Shown here in pieces: positions 56,201-62,226 of a stretch of DNA of 64,000 bases. Source of the DNA: Protea cynaroides (Eukaryota; Streptophyta; Magnoliopsida; Proteales; Proteaceae). The position numbers and the translations under genes are program-made. Under the pieces are notes generated by a model, which was given only the letters and a program-made list of their open reading frames with translations, made no database searches and was not told the origin of the DNA. Positions within the stretch are counted from its first letter, which is position 1. Each line of letters opens with the position of its first letter. Location of the stretch: assembly GCA_028583415.1 (NCBI GenBank), contig CM053267.1:42644834-42708833 (forward strand), read 5' to 3'.

Positions 56201-58033
56201 TAAGCGACGGAACCGGTTAGGTGCAAAAAGGCTTGAGGACTTGGAGTATGTGCACTATAATTTGAGACTGAAACAAGAGCACATATGGTTAAGCAGGGAC
56301 AAAGATGCTAAAACCCCCATTGAGTTGAGTGAGATCTTTGAGTTGGAGGGAGAGGAAGTTGATCCTTTGAACGAGTGGGTTACAGATCGTGGTGAGCCTC
56401 AATTAGATGAGGCTGGTGGTCGACCAAGTCGTCTTATTGCTGGAGCCTTAGAGGCTGATGTGGGCGAGTTTATGGCTACTGAGGGTAGAGTCCACTCACA
56501 GGCAAGACGTCCATTTCAGACTGGTGATAGTGATGAGACTGAGAGTAATTGGCCGATTTCTTCTGGAGAAACACAGTCACCTTCTACCACCCAGGGTGGT
56601 ACTGGTACTAGTGGACCTAGTGGTACTGGTGGTAATGATGATGATGGTGGTGGTGATGATAGATATGCTGCTTTACGCAATGAGCCCGATCAGTATAACC
56701 AGCCACTACAGCTAGATCCATTGTCGTCTCCCTTGATATTCACAGGGGAAACTCAGTATGATCATGCTACACAGGATACTGACCACGGAGCCCGGCCTAG
56801 TGGTAGTAGTAGAGGGTACACTAGAGGATCACGCCAACGGTTCATGCCACAGGAGGAGATGGATGAAACAGATCCCATGGATATATCGACCATGTCTGGC
56901 AGCATGGAGGGGATGCATTTAGGGGAGAGTTCTCATACTGGAGGGACTGGGCATTGGCGTACACCAGAATTCATGATCACACGGACCTCGAGCCCGGCAA
57001 TTCCCGAAGAGAGTGGCGGCGAGAGTATCGGTTCGACGACACATGGTGGATTTGGATGGTCTACTACTGGGCTAGTGGGGTTGGAGGTGGTGGGTATGGG
57101 GGTTATCCTAGTTCCCACCCCAGCAATCAATTTAGAGATGACTCAGCCTCAGGTGTTGGCAGTGGCACTGTTGGATCATCGTTCGTTGACTCCATATTTC
57201 AGTATGTTCCTCCTCCGACGTTCATACCTACTCCTGCTCCACCCACACACACACTCGATCAGCCTTACCCTCGACAAGGGTACTTATATTATGTTGATGA
57301 CTCTTTCTACTGGTGGGCTGTTGGAGACTATCAGAACAATTGGAGTGATAACATGTCCTGGGATACATACGTGCTACAATCTGAGGAACGTTATCGCCAC
57401 CATCAGTGGTATGTTGCACGTGGTTTAAATGTACCACGAAGCTCCACATGGAACTAATTGGTGAGATTTCTAATTTCTAAGTTTAATCATCAATGTATTA
57501 ATTTTTAATGAATGTTGTTAATTAGTGGCTTAGTAGTTAGTAGCTTAGTACATTACTACATTGTGACATTTGTGTATTATTTCAGCGTACACTACCAAAC
57601 ATTGGTCTACACCACATGTAGCTATTTTCTATGCCTTTTTTGCAAACTAACATTAGAAATAGGTGTAAAATGGTTTAAATGGGGTACACAAAAAAAATCA
57701 GACCAAAAAAAACATTTTTAAGCCTCGAAACCATGGAGTCAATAAAACTGGTAGAAAATACCAGGTTTCGACCTGGTTTCGATGGTTTCGCCGAGTTGTG
57801 CCGATTTCGAGCCTGACCAAAGCAGGTCTCGAAACCGGCACCTTGATCCTTGTGTAGTTTAACAACACACATTATCATGCAACTCTAACATACCTCGAGT
57901 ATTGATCAGTCACCCACAAGTTATGGAAATCAATAAGTGTTGCACTAGCATCAATTGCAACAACATCTACCAAAGGTGTCATCACTTCCCTGACAAGGGT
58001 ATCTTTTATCTCCAACACATTTTCAATCATATC
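29918..58033 (-). CDS. CBS-domain / CorC-HlyC (DUF21-type) transporter-like protein, partial, eight exons
   Basis: Exons in transcription order are 58033-57894, 46433-46355, 46260-46197, 45832-45741, 44218-44153, 39142-39026, 32239-32083 and 30163-29918. All are bounded by AG acceptors and GT donors with matching phases. The product matches plant DUF21/CBS proteins of the CNNM/CorC family (Arabidopsis At1g55930/At3g13070 type), thought to be plastid membrane proteins with a role in metal-ion transport. Visible parts are CBS 1 (REVMTPLVDVVAIDASATL, then VPVFEQRVDNIVGI), CBS 2 (DSMSVWNLLREFRIRKVHMA, VVLNEYGGTVG, IVTLEDVVEEIVGEIFDEND) and the C-terminal CorC_HlyC domain (GHQYETVSGFIC, KYQIFKLE, NARKVSAVQFERIN). 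The transit peptide and DUF21 membrane segments are not in the window or not recognised. Introns reach 11.5 kb because of transposons. The 32083-32239 exon carries two apparent 1-nt deletions, so this copy may be a pseudogene, or the sequence is wrong there. Confidence 0.85.
30164..32082 (-). other. Intron of the CBS/CorC gene, no other gene
   Basis: AT-rich. It has short A runs near 31271 and 31420 and no transposon boundaries that I could fix. Confidence 0.6.
32083..32239 (-). pseudogene. CBS/CorC gene exon with two apparent 1-nt deletions
   Basis: Acceptor ccaatcag and donor cttgag|gtatgg are good. The exon opens with GHQYETVSGFICDAFGYI and closes with a frame ending HHNQKGKYQIFKLE, but the reading frame changes twice between them (near 32188-32191 and near 32149-32152). 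The exon is 157 nt, whereas both neighbours are in phase 0, so 159 nt would be expected. As written, the mRNA frame stops early, removing most of the CorC_HlyC domain. Either genuine inactivation or assembly error. Confidence 0.8.
32301..32368. repeat. Compound (GT)14(GA)n microsatellite
   Basis: A (GT)n tract passes directly into a (GA)n tract. It ends about 12 bp before the target duplication of the adjacent Mutator-like element. Confidence 0.9.
32389..34190. mobile_element. Mutator-like element, 1.8 kb, in CBS/CorC intron
   Basis: The left end ggaaaatttcaaaccccc and the right end read inward (ggaaaattttcatataca) are inverted repeats. The match resumes around acctccacaaaattt.aaaaacc. An exact 9-bp duplication tttaatata flanks it (32380-32388, 34191-34199), diagnostic for Mutator. 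There is no transposase. The interior has a GC-richer gene-like part (32520-32930) and a long purine-rich tandem repeat. The frames at 32520-32933 do not match a family I know. Confidence 0.85.
33231..33650. repeat. Purine-strand tandem repeat, period about 220 bp
   Basis: Two copies (about 33231-33450 and 33451-33650) share, in order, gaaaaagggcgaagacgaga, gaggatccgaagag, gagaagaag.ggcggtggag and cagagaaagggagaaag, separated by A runs of varying length. The plus strand is almost all purine for about 660 bp (33090-33750). Long frames on either strand here are low-complexity artefacts. Confidence 0.85.
34200..34850. other. Intron sequence without recognised feature
   Basis: Unique-looking sequence between the Mutator-like element and the next repeats. 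Nothing identified. Confidence 0.5.
34851..35200. repeat. Tandem duplication, period about 187 bp
   Basis: attatggattacaatcaatt ... cagttaacattgtgggttat occurs twice, with a third partial start at about 35018. It lies just before the copia fragment and could be a remnant of that element's leader or LTR. Confidence 0.75.
35280..37627 (+). pseudogene. Broken Ty1/copia pol fragment (no LTRs found)
   Basis: Pieces in pol order are an integrase C-terminal segment (ALKCVFLGYSPTTKGYKCYH, about 35416-35475), reverse transcriptase (MKNAFLDGELEKEVYI, about 36560-36610; KKARYGLKQSPKG near 36670; LTYFLGIKVLRSKKG near 36910), and RNase H (MQLYCANKAAISIAHNP near 37450, TKHIEVGQHFIKEKID). Many stops and shifts interrupt it. 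A 103-bp duplication (35378-35480 / 35481-35583) and a second one near 36085-36200 / 36240-36355 add to the damage. It differs clearly from the copia family at 47-52 kb. Host context: intron of the CBS/CorC gene. Confidence 0.85.
37628..39025. other. Intron sequence without recognised gene
   Basis: 37980-38220 has a more GC-rich, unique look and could be organelle-derived or unrelated TE sequence; I cannot say which. The remainder is AT-rich with a T run at 38231-38242. Confidence 0.4.
39026..39142 (-). CDS. CBS/CorC gene exon (start of CorC_HlyC domain)
   Basis: 117 nt, in phase, encoding EEIQKKTGYIVMRAEGIFDV and NTSIDQLSEDLNVKMAE. Acceptor gtaagacag, donor gcagag|gtttg. Confidence 0.9.
39469..39610 (+). 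mobile_element. Au-like SINE, 5'-truncated
   Basis: It contains a tRNA-type B box (gggttcgaaac, about 39496-39506), the Au-family word gtaaggccgcgtacattctg, then tagcgggagcctcatgcact and a 3' T run. The A box is missing. It is flanked by an exact 17-bp duplication atccaagttaaataagg (39452-39468 and 39611-39627), typical of LINE-driven retroposition. A non-coding Pol III-derived retroposon, probably inert because the A box is lost. Confidence 0.9.
40841..40986. repeat. 73-bp tandem duplication
   Basis: ctctgggttctcataaacag ... cctaatgctata occurs twice in direct tandem (40841-40913, 40914-40986) with few differences. Confidence 0.85.
41467..41789 (-). repeat. 3' LTR of the non-autonomous element
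   Basis: Left copy of the direct repeat, sharing caaaatagaaaataag, aatcgaattagttggtac and aggagtccatcagtccacac with the right copy. It has several indels relative to the right copy. Confidence 0.75.
42030..42350. repeat. Minisatellite inside the non-autonomous LTR element
   Basis: About ten imperfect copies of gtagtagaggttgcatca followed by a short variable spacer (gtgcaa-like), period about 30-40 bp. It decays towards both sides into CAG-rich sequence. Confidence 0.8.
42393..42464. repeat. Alternating purine-pyrimidine palindromic tract
   Basis: (GT)n(AT)n, then GA(CA)n, then (TA)n(CA)n. It is almost perfectly alternating Pu/Py for 70 bp, and self-complementary because GT and CA arms face each other around TA blocks. 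Confidence 0.85.
42470..43690. repeat. CAGTAG / GATCAGATC-rich filler of the LTR element
   Basis: Dispersed words such as agcagtagcag, agatcagatct and gcagcagatct recur many times without a fixed period. There is no coding frame. Confidence 0.6.
43694..43706 (-). other. Primer binding site, initiator-Met tRNA
   Basis: Minus strand TGGTATTAGAGCG directly abuts the 5' LTR. Confidence 0.75.
43707..44028 (-). repeat. 5' LTR of the non-autonomous element
   Basis: Starts tgtaacaaaat and ends gctaaca on the plus strand (TG...CA). A TATA-like tttatatttatag lies at about 43797-43809 on the plus strand. Confidence 0.75.
44153..44218 (-). CDS. CBS/CorC gene exon (end of CBS pair)
   Basis: 66 nt, in phase, encoding IVTLEDVVEEIVGEIFDEND plus Ser-Lys. 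Acceptor tggagcag, donor aaag|gtaagg. Confidence 0.9.
44730..45450. repeat. Possible hAT-like MITE with pyrimidine-rich core
   Basis: The left part (ttgccaaggcgccaccttgg) and the right part (gcacctcgccactgcctcgg) have related 'gccaaggcg/cgaggc' words in opposite orientation, seen in many plant hAT MITEs. The core 44930-45140 is CTT-rich. Boundaries and target duplication are unclear. Confidence 0.3.
45741..45832 (-). CDS. CBS/CorC gene exon (second CBS domain)
   Basis: 92 nt after acceptor tgtatttcag. It encodes the SMSVWNLLREFRIRKVHMAV and VLNEYGGTVG segments that mark the second CBS domain. Donor gtgggg|gtatg. Confidence 0.9.
46197..46260 (-). CDS. CBS/CorC gene exon (inter-CBS segment)
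   Basis: 64 nt encoding GELIENSFVGDIAHKPAYFV and Pro plus one base. Acceptor aaatttaaag, donor ccag|gtaatc. Confidence 0.85.
46355..46433 (-). CDS. CBS/CorC gene exon (end of first CBS domain)
   Basis: 79 nt, acceptor attcctag, donor aaaag|gtctg. It encodes VPVFEQRVDNIVGITYAMDM and LDYVQK. The incoming phase completes the Arg codon left by the exon at 57894. Confidence 0.9.
46512..46798 (-). repeat. LTR fragment related to the 41-44 kb element, cut by the hAT palindrome
   Basis: Shares aataagagaaga, tttatagaaaatac, aactattagatagaatctag and aactaattaggagtccat with the LTRs at 41467 and 43707. It stops at the hAT end (46799). After the hAT element, tgtagtttaaca (57853-57864) could be its remainder, and acaca flanks both sides (46507-46511, 57865-57869). 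It would then be a solo LTR split by the hAT insertion. Confidence 0.5.
47151..47540 (-). repeat. 3' LTR of the copia element
   Basis: Direct copy of the right LTR, with a longer (GA)n tract (47221-47257) and the same hairpin at 47455-47498. Confidence 0.9.
47541..47556 (-). other. Polypurine tract
   Basis: Minus strand gcagcttgagggaggg directly precedes the 3' LTR; it is the usual plus-strand DNA primer. Confidence 0.85.
47548..48501 (-). CDS. Copia reverse transcriptase end and RNase H
   Basis: 317 open codons starting VDDIIITGNDK. They include HYFLGIEVVRGRTNISFSQR, SDADWAGADGVRRSTTGYC and SSAESEYRAMAQTTAELMWL (RNase H), and TKHIEVDYHFVHD near the end. The stop at 47548 abuts the polypurine tract. 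The frame lacks its own start because it is the downstream part of pol cut by the TAG. Confidence 0.85.
   Translation of the reverse strand: MDDIIITGNDKLGITELKSHLNTHFQMKDLGLLHYFLGIEVVRGRTNISFSQRKHIIDLLAETGLLGTKPVETPMDPHQKFETCNSPEYSDVHQYRRLVGKLIYHTVTRPDLSYAVGVVSQFMQAPKVVHWEAACRILRYLKKSPGMGLVYSRHRHLDIVGFSDADWAGADGVRRSTTGYCTFVGGNLVTWRSKKQTTVSKSSAESEYRAMAQTTAELMWLKNLLQELGFPISQPMTLKCDNQAAIYIASNSMFHERTKHIEVDYHFVHDAVLKKLVVTSFVSSSNQLADVLTKPLFGPAYRLNCYKLGLADLYTAA
48502..49321 (-). pseudogene. Copia reverse transcriptase, first part, broken
   Basis: Visible are TWILVDLPPGHSVVKCRWVY, VDYFETFSPVARLNSVRVL and KLLKPIYGLKQSPRAWF. The frame shifts near 48770-48790, and a TAG at 48502-48504 sits just before the VDD of the catalytic YVDD motif. 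These breaks would prevent reverse transcription by this copy. Confidence 0.85.
49322..50307 (-). pseudogene. Copia integrase region, broken
   Basis: Pieces of the pre-integrase GAG segment, the integrase core (FVTFVDDYSRMTWLYLIKER at about 50090-50031; DIARSLILHLNVPKYYWSDA at about 49813-49754) and the C-terminal KCIFLGYSRTQKGYRCFD. A stop near 50174 and a frame change near 49850 separate them. A further stop at about 49322 ends the piece. The family inserts cDNA into the host chromosome. Confidence 0.85.
50308..51717 (-). CDS. Copia gag and start of protease
   Basis: The likely start is the second ATG (MTDPKPTEVQII), because the related copy at 59964 begins there. Domains in order: N-terminal gag (SIKLKGVSNYLLWAQAIKAF), the gag domain with LYERMFTYSIGEKSLSDYYG, the CCHC zinc knuckle (CTHCHKTNHMVENC), and the aspartic protease motif DSGATCHMTG. 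A TAA at 50308-50310 cuts the polyprotein before the pre-integrase segment. Capsid and RNA packaging role in the family. Confidence 0.85.
   Translation of the reverse strand: MTDPKPTEVQIISIKLKGVSNYLLWAQAIKAFILSKDKATLLNDEPPICDVKDNESVKLYNTWLRDNSQVQTWLWNSIDTSILPTVMFHITAKAIWADLQETYGQDKNVSRIYDLYERMFTYSIGEKSLSDYYGGFKGLIEKIQTVQPLTNDLSKIKAQQSEFYLAKFLAGIFLEYQSVKSQLLAGASVPTLSETFFRLQWLIPQIDSPVKDTSALFVGRGHESTRGRDRGPPGRGNGRTSSKKANRYCTHCHKTNHMVENCWDINGRPDWADTLANNVYIEDAPYPIQAPTTQTSAPSNAQYEALLRRIQHLEATGPLPATTLAHIGTTALLSTTLSTLWIIDSGATCHMTGQPSTLIALNDTPKPVIVYLADGSSTTASQHGNITHTPSLSLSSVLHVPKFSLNLMSISQLTKSLNCVATFFPFYCTFQDLRTKVTIGGGREHAGLYYLELPKPVPTTATTSTSTPL
52120..52131 (-). other. Primer binding site, initiator-Met tRNA
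   Basis: Minus strand TGGTATCAGAAC begins at the first base after the 5' LTR. Confidence 0.9.
52132..52517 (-). repeat. 5' LTR of the copia element
   Basis: TG...CA bounded. It contains a (GA)n tract near 52225-52242 and a 44-bp hairpin at 52440-52483. It differs from the 3' LTR by several substitutions and short indels. Confidence 0.9.
52566..54960 (-). pseudogene. hAT transposase 3' half, left arm
   Basis: Reading leftward from the centre the arm encodes TPCAAHCIDLML (DUF659-type region, near 54958-54923), NARQVITFVYNHGY, then ILDPIVKVLKMVDGQRKATL, an intron-like stretch, the hAT C-terminal dimerisation segment (WWVLYGSESPNLRAIAVKV, SATGCERNWSTFSLIHTKRR) and a long Gly/Asp/Ser-rich tail with stop at 52566. 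Stops (for example at the tag near 54630) and frame changes break it. N-terminus and BED finger absent. Non-functional alone. Confidence 0.85.
54997..55017. other. Palindrome centre / spacer
   Basis: Arms meet at tttttattattcatca ... tgatgaataataaaaa, with about 20 bp of asymmetric spacer (tactgttctactgtattg). Small repeats of 'actgtattgatttgatg' occur on both sides (55008-55024, 55071-55087), possibly traces of the joining event. Confidence 0.75.
55045..57457 (+). pseudogene. hAT transposase 3' half, right arm
   Basis: Mirror of the left arm: the CAAHCIDLML segment near 55060-55090, the same ILDPIVKVLKMVDGQRKATL block (78 codons identical to the left arm, from about 55406), the dimerisation region (CERNWSTFSLIYTKRRNRL, about 56163-56220), then a Glu/Asp-rich segment, a Gly-rich tail and a C-terminus ending RSSTWN at 57457. 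It also has stops (for example near 55210 and 55385) and a missing base in the Gly-rich tail, so it is not intact. The 56127-57428 part is the longest open stretch. Confidence 0.85.
57894..58033 (-). CDS. CBS/CorC gene exon (first CBS domain)
   Basis: 140 nt between acceptor ctctcacag and donor gag|gtatg. It encodes DMIENVLEIKDTLVREVMTP and continues to WVTDQYS plus two bases of a split Arg codon, completed by the next exon 11.5 kb away. Confidence 0.9.
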
Positions 58034-58101
58034 CTGTGAGAGAATCCCCAAAACATCAGTATCTCACCACCAAAGCCACAGTAAAAGAACATTCAGAAAA
58101 G

Positions 58102-58115
<14 letters not shown>

Positions 58116-58168
<53 letters not shown>
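58116..58168. repeat. (TA)n microsatellite after an A run
   Basis: About 26 TA units, preceded by 16 A residues, in the intron upstream of the first recognised CBS exon. Confidence 0.9.
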
Positions 58169-58171
<3 letters not shown>

Positions 58172-59166
58172 TGGCACCAATACTGCATCTGGAAAATAGG
58201 ATACACCAAAGGTTCCAAGACCATTTTGAAATCTCATACTTGGTGTCCAATAAATGTGGAGGAGTCTTTCTGTGCCACTGCATCATTCTCAAACATGAGC
58301 TTTTCTCAAAGGACTTTAGATGGATGTGCCCAAAATTTACAAGAAGTCTTCCGAAACCAGCTAGATGAACTCAAAGAAAATTAGGATTTTCTATTCTTTT
58401 GGAAAGTGGTGAATGTATAGGCCTATAGGGGTGACACTAGTTTTAGTTTGTTTTGTTTCAGAAGTTATATTTGCCTTTCCACTGTTTCTTTATATCCTAA
58501 CACAAGTAATGAATAGAAACATAATTTTTGTTGGTAATTAAATGACAGGCTCTTCCCTGACCTTATCTATGAGATTGATCCTATTTCTGATAATCCAGAT
58601 CGGTATCCAGCAGCTTCATAATACTCTTCTGAAACCCCACCTCATGGGCCAGAAGGCCAATACCAGTATCCTAAACACTGTTCATGGAATACGTCTTGAT
58701 AATAATCTGTTTCCAGAGGCTACCTTCCAGACTGTTCTAGACCTTCGCAGGCACTTCATAAGGAGGGCTTGTTCATGAGTGTCACTTTACAAACCCCCAG
58801 CTCAATTTTTATGTTACAAACTAAATCCTCTTCCACAAAGTGGAATTAGTTCATATTCTCCCCACTGTTTTACAAAAAATCCCCTAAAAACTTCTCTCTC
58901 CCAGTAGCAACATAAACTCGTTGAATAATGACATGACATAGCTTGGAATGCTGTCCTAACAAGACTTTATGAGCATCAACCTGCCACCCCACCTTTTTGA
59001 CAAATAGTTGCCTTGCCATGAAGCTGACCACTTACCCACATATTCGACCATAAGGCTCCCAAAGAAACTTGATTAGGTACCTAGTTCCAATGGATTAACC
59101 AAGAACTTTGGATACTAAGAATTGGAAAGTCTCCACCAGCTCCCCATATTGTGGACATATATCATT
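58169..59166. other. Intron or spacer without recognised gene
   Basis: Upstream (5') of the first CBS/CorC exon seen. An open stretch at 58542-58778 has no recognised homology. I could not find the next upstream exon. Confidence 0.45.
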
Positions 59167-59524
59167 TGTTACGATATGGGCTGGCCCAATATAGGCCCAC
59201 TCCAAATATCGTTGGCAGTAATTATCGCCAGCGATATTTGGAGGTTGGAGTTTTCCTTTTTAGTTTTGTTATTATTTCCTTTTTTATGTAATTCTGATTT
59301 CCTTCTTTGTCTCTTCTTATTTTTAGACTCTCTTGTAATTGGTAACTCTGAGTTTATATATATGATATAGAGAGGAGAGCAGCACTACTAATTTCGACCA
59401 CAGTACTCTGCTGTGTCAAAACCTCTCTCTCCTTCTCTTCTTCTTCTTCTCCTCTTCTATCTTCCTCTCTCTCTTTGTTTCTGGTTTGTGAGCTTGCTAT
59501 TCATCTCTTTGTGGAATTGTTACA
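59167..59524 (+). repeat. 5' LTR of the second copia element
   Basis: Starts tgttacgatatgggc and ends attgttaca. It has a 44-bp hairpin at 59200-59243. A primer site should follow, but only TG then agcactagatcc is present: about 8 bp of the initiator-Met site have been lost compared with the first element. Confidence 0.8.
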
Positions 59525-59963
59525 TGAGCACTAGATCCTTGGCTATCATTCATCAAAAGCTTTGGTTTGATAACCCTTTCATATTTTTGCTCAACTGTGT
59601 ACTACTTGTTTTGGTGATAGAGATCTACTTCTATTACTACTATGCTGCCAATGGTTTGGCTCTTTTCTTAACTTCTCGATCACCTTCTTATTGTTAATGA
59701 GTTGAGATATATAAAAAAAAAAATTTACTACCTACTACCCTACCACCACGCCCTTTGAGCCCTTCATTCCTTGGCCACTCGGTTGGCGGAATCGATATTT
59801 TGGATTATTGTTATTTTTATTATTGTTCTACCCTTTATCCACCACCAACCCTTGCTTCACTTTGACCCTTATATCCTTTGGCCTCTCGGTTGGTGGAACC
59901 GAGTGAAAGAAGAACAATTTTATATTATTTGGTTGTGTTGATTGTTATTTATTTTGTTCTAAG

Positions 59964-61324
59964 ATGACTGATCCCAAGCCTACAAAGGTTCAAATCATCT
60001 CCATTAAATTGAAAGGGGTTTCAAACTATCTTCTCTGGGCTCAGGCCATCAAGGCCTACATCCTATGTAAGGATAAAGTACAGTTGTTAACTAATGATGC
60101 TCTTGCTTGTGATCCTAAGGATCCTGAGTCTGTTAAGACATATAATACCTGGCTTGGTGACAACTCTTTGGTTCAGACTTGGTTGTGGAATAATATTGAG
60201 CCTTCCATCTTACCTACTGTGATGTTTCACAATACCGCCAAGGCTATCTAAGCTAACTTGCAAGAAACCTATAGCTAGGATAAGAATGTTTCTCGTATAT
60301 ATGACCTCTATAAGAGGATGTTCACTTACTTTATTAGTGACAAATCCCTGACTAACTACTATGGTGGTTTCAAAGGTCTTATTAAGGAAATACAAGCTAT
60401 GTAGCCTCTTACCAATGACATCAATAAGATAAATGCCCAACAATCTGAGTTTTATGTGGCAAAATTTTTTGCTGGACTCTCTCCTGAGTATCAGGCTGTG
60501 AAGAGTTAGCTTTTTGTCGTGCATCCATACCTACCCTGAGTGAGACTTTCTTTTTTCTCCAACGACTGGTTCCCCAAAGTGACTCTTCTCCCAAAGATAC
60601 ATCTACCTTGTTTGTTGACCGTGGTTGGGGGTCATCCCCTAGGGGTCGTGGCTCAACCCGTGGTAGTGGCCGTGGTGCACCTGATCGTGGTTCTGGAAGA
60701 ATACCGTCTGATAAATCTGCCTGCTATTGTACTCATTGTCACAAGACCAACCATACCGCTGATACCTGTTGGGAAAAGTTTGGCTGTCCTGAACGGGCTG
60801 AAAATTTTGTCAATATTGTTACCATTGATAATGCATCTCCTGCTACACCTGTTCCACCATCTAATCTATCCTTTGCCAGTATGAAGCTTTTCTTCGTAGG
60901 ATTCCACAACTAGAGACTACTAGTTCCGCTTTTGTTGCTACCCTGGCCCATACAGGTACATCTGCTCTACTTTCTCATGCCTTTCCTCATCCTTGGATCA
61001 TTGATTCTGGTGCCACCTGTCATATGACTGGTGAGTCCTTTATCTTTTCCTCCCTTAATATCACCAATAAGCACGTTACTATTTACCTTGTTGATGGCTC
61101 CTCCACTACAGCCACTCAACATGGTAATGTTTTCTTTACTCCTTCTATGTCTTCACCCTATGAGTTTTGTATGTCCCTAATTTACCTCTTAATTTGTTAT
61201 CTATTAGTCAACTAACTAAATCTCTGAATTGTGTTGCTACCTTTTTCCCTTCTCATTATACTTTTCAGGATCTTAGGAACAGGGAGATGATTGGTGGCGA
61301 TCGTGAGCATGCTAGTATGTACTA
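59964..61324 (+). pseudogene. Gag and protease of second copia element, broken
   Basis: 95 open codons from the ATG at 59964, then stops (60249, 60276 and others). Later pieces show the zinc knuckle CTHCHKTNHTADTC (about 60727-60768) and the protease motif DSGATCHMTG (about 61004-61033). The gag part is about as long as in the first element. Confidence 0.85.
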
Positions 61325-61332
61325 CTTGGAGC

Positions 61333-62218
61333 CATGGAATAAAATCTCGGCGAGATCACCGAGATCTCGCCCTCTCGGCATTAGCCGAGACGAAAACAGG
61401 GTTGATAACCCTTTTCGTCTCGGCAGATGCATAATCTCGCCGAGATCTCGGTAGATCTCGCCGAGATCTCGGTAAATCTCGCAATTTCTCGGCGAGATCT
61501 CGGTAAATCTCGCCGAGAAATTGCTTTTTTTCTCTCTTTATAAAAAGAGAACTCCTGTTCCCGGTCGAGAATTCGCCGAGAACCGATGTTTCCTCTTTTT
61601 GTTAGTTTTTTGAAAATTTTCTTATTTCTTCCTCATTTTTCTTTGTTTGGACTTTCAACTTGCAACGGGTGGTGCTTGGACGTGGGGATTCTGTGGGAGT
61701 TTCATATGAACTGTAAGGTTAGATTCTTGCCCAAAAATGAGATTTTTAAATGAGACTATGAGAGAAAAAAAAATTGGTAGAATCGATGAAATTTTTATAT
61801 ACGTGAGCCCGATCTGAAACTATGGGATCATTCGATTGAACATTTGAACTATGATGTAATGATTTATAATGAAGTGTTATTTTGTTTCTCTTTCCCCCCA
61901 ATGCATTATGTTATTGTCTCATTTGCCATATTTGATTGAATATAATAGACAATATTAGCCTAAGTTTACAACAGACTTCAGTGTTGACTGCCAAAACATG
62001 GCTGTAAACCCAAACAACCACAAAGAGTCATTATTTTTACAATTTTATGCTCTAAATGTGTTTATGTATGTAGAAATGATGTTCCCCTGAAGTTTGAGAC
62101 CTAAAAAATATATTTTGGCCTCTCAGAAAAAATACAGTGTCTCAGCGAGATCTCGTCGCCGAGATCTCGGTTTCGGAGGAGGCCGAGACTCCTCCGAAAC
62201 CCAAGATTTTAAACCTTG
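61333..62218. mobile_element. Non-autonomous hAT element with GAGATCTC repeats
   Basis: The left end is CATGGAATAAAATCTCGG. The right end read inward is CAAGGTTTAAAATCTTGG (14 of 18 match). An exact 8-bp duplication cttggagc flanks it (61325-61332, 62219-62226) and splits the copia protease/integrase boundary. Near both ends lie many copies of the self-complementary CCGAGATCTCGG. The AT-rich middle has no transposase. Confidence 0.9.
61365..61530. repeat. Subterminal CCGAGATCTCGG cluster
   Basis: The palindromic word and its truncated forms (cggcgagatctcggtaaatc) recur about eight times in 165 bp. A smaller cluster lies at 62143-62195. Subterminal repeats in hAT elements can act as transposase-binding sites; that role is inferred here. 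Confidence 0.8.
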
Positions 62219-62226
62219 CTTGGAGC

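Larger units (their letters stand above)
46799..57852. mobile_element. Head-to-head hAT palindrome (two 3' halves), with nested copia
   Basis: Both outer ends read inward as CAAGGATCAA.GTGCCGG. From there the left half and the reverse complement of the right half match along their whole length, apart from the copia insertion, down to a centre near 55005 with a spacer of about 20 bp. Arms without copia are about 2.83 kb. Each arm carries the C-terminal two-thirds of a hAT transposase gene reading outward from the centre. Neither has the N-terminal BED zinc-finger end. hAT is inferred from the CAAGG-type ends and the dimerisation domain. The flanking 8-mers (attacaat, tgtagttt) do not match. 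It lies in an 11.5-kb intron of the CBS/CorC gene. Confidence 0.85.

Noticed and set aside
58542..58778. 78-codon frame as an upstream exon of the CBS/CorC gene
   Set aside because: It is on the opposite strand and its sequence does not resemble the DUF21 membrane region.
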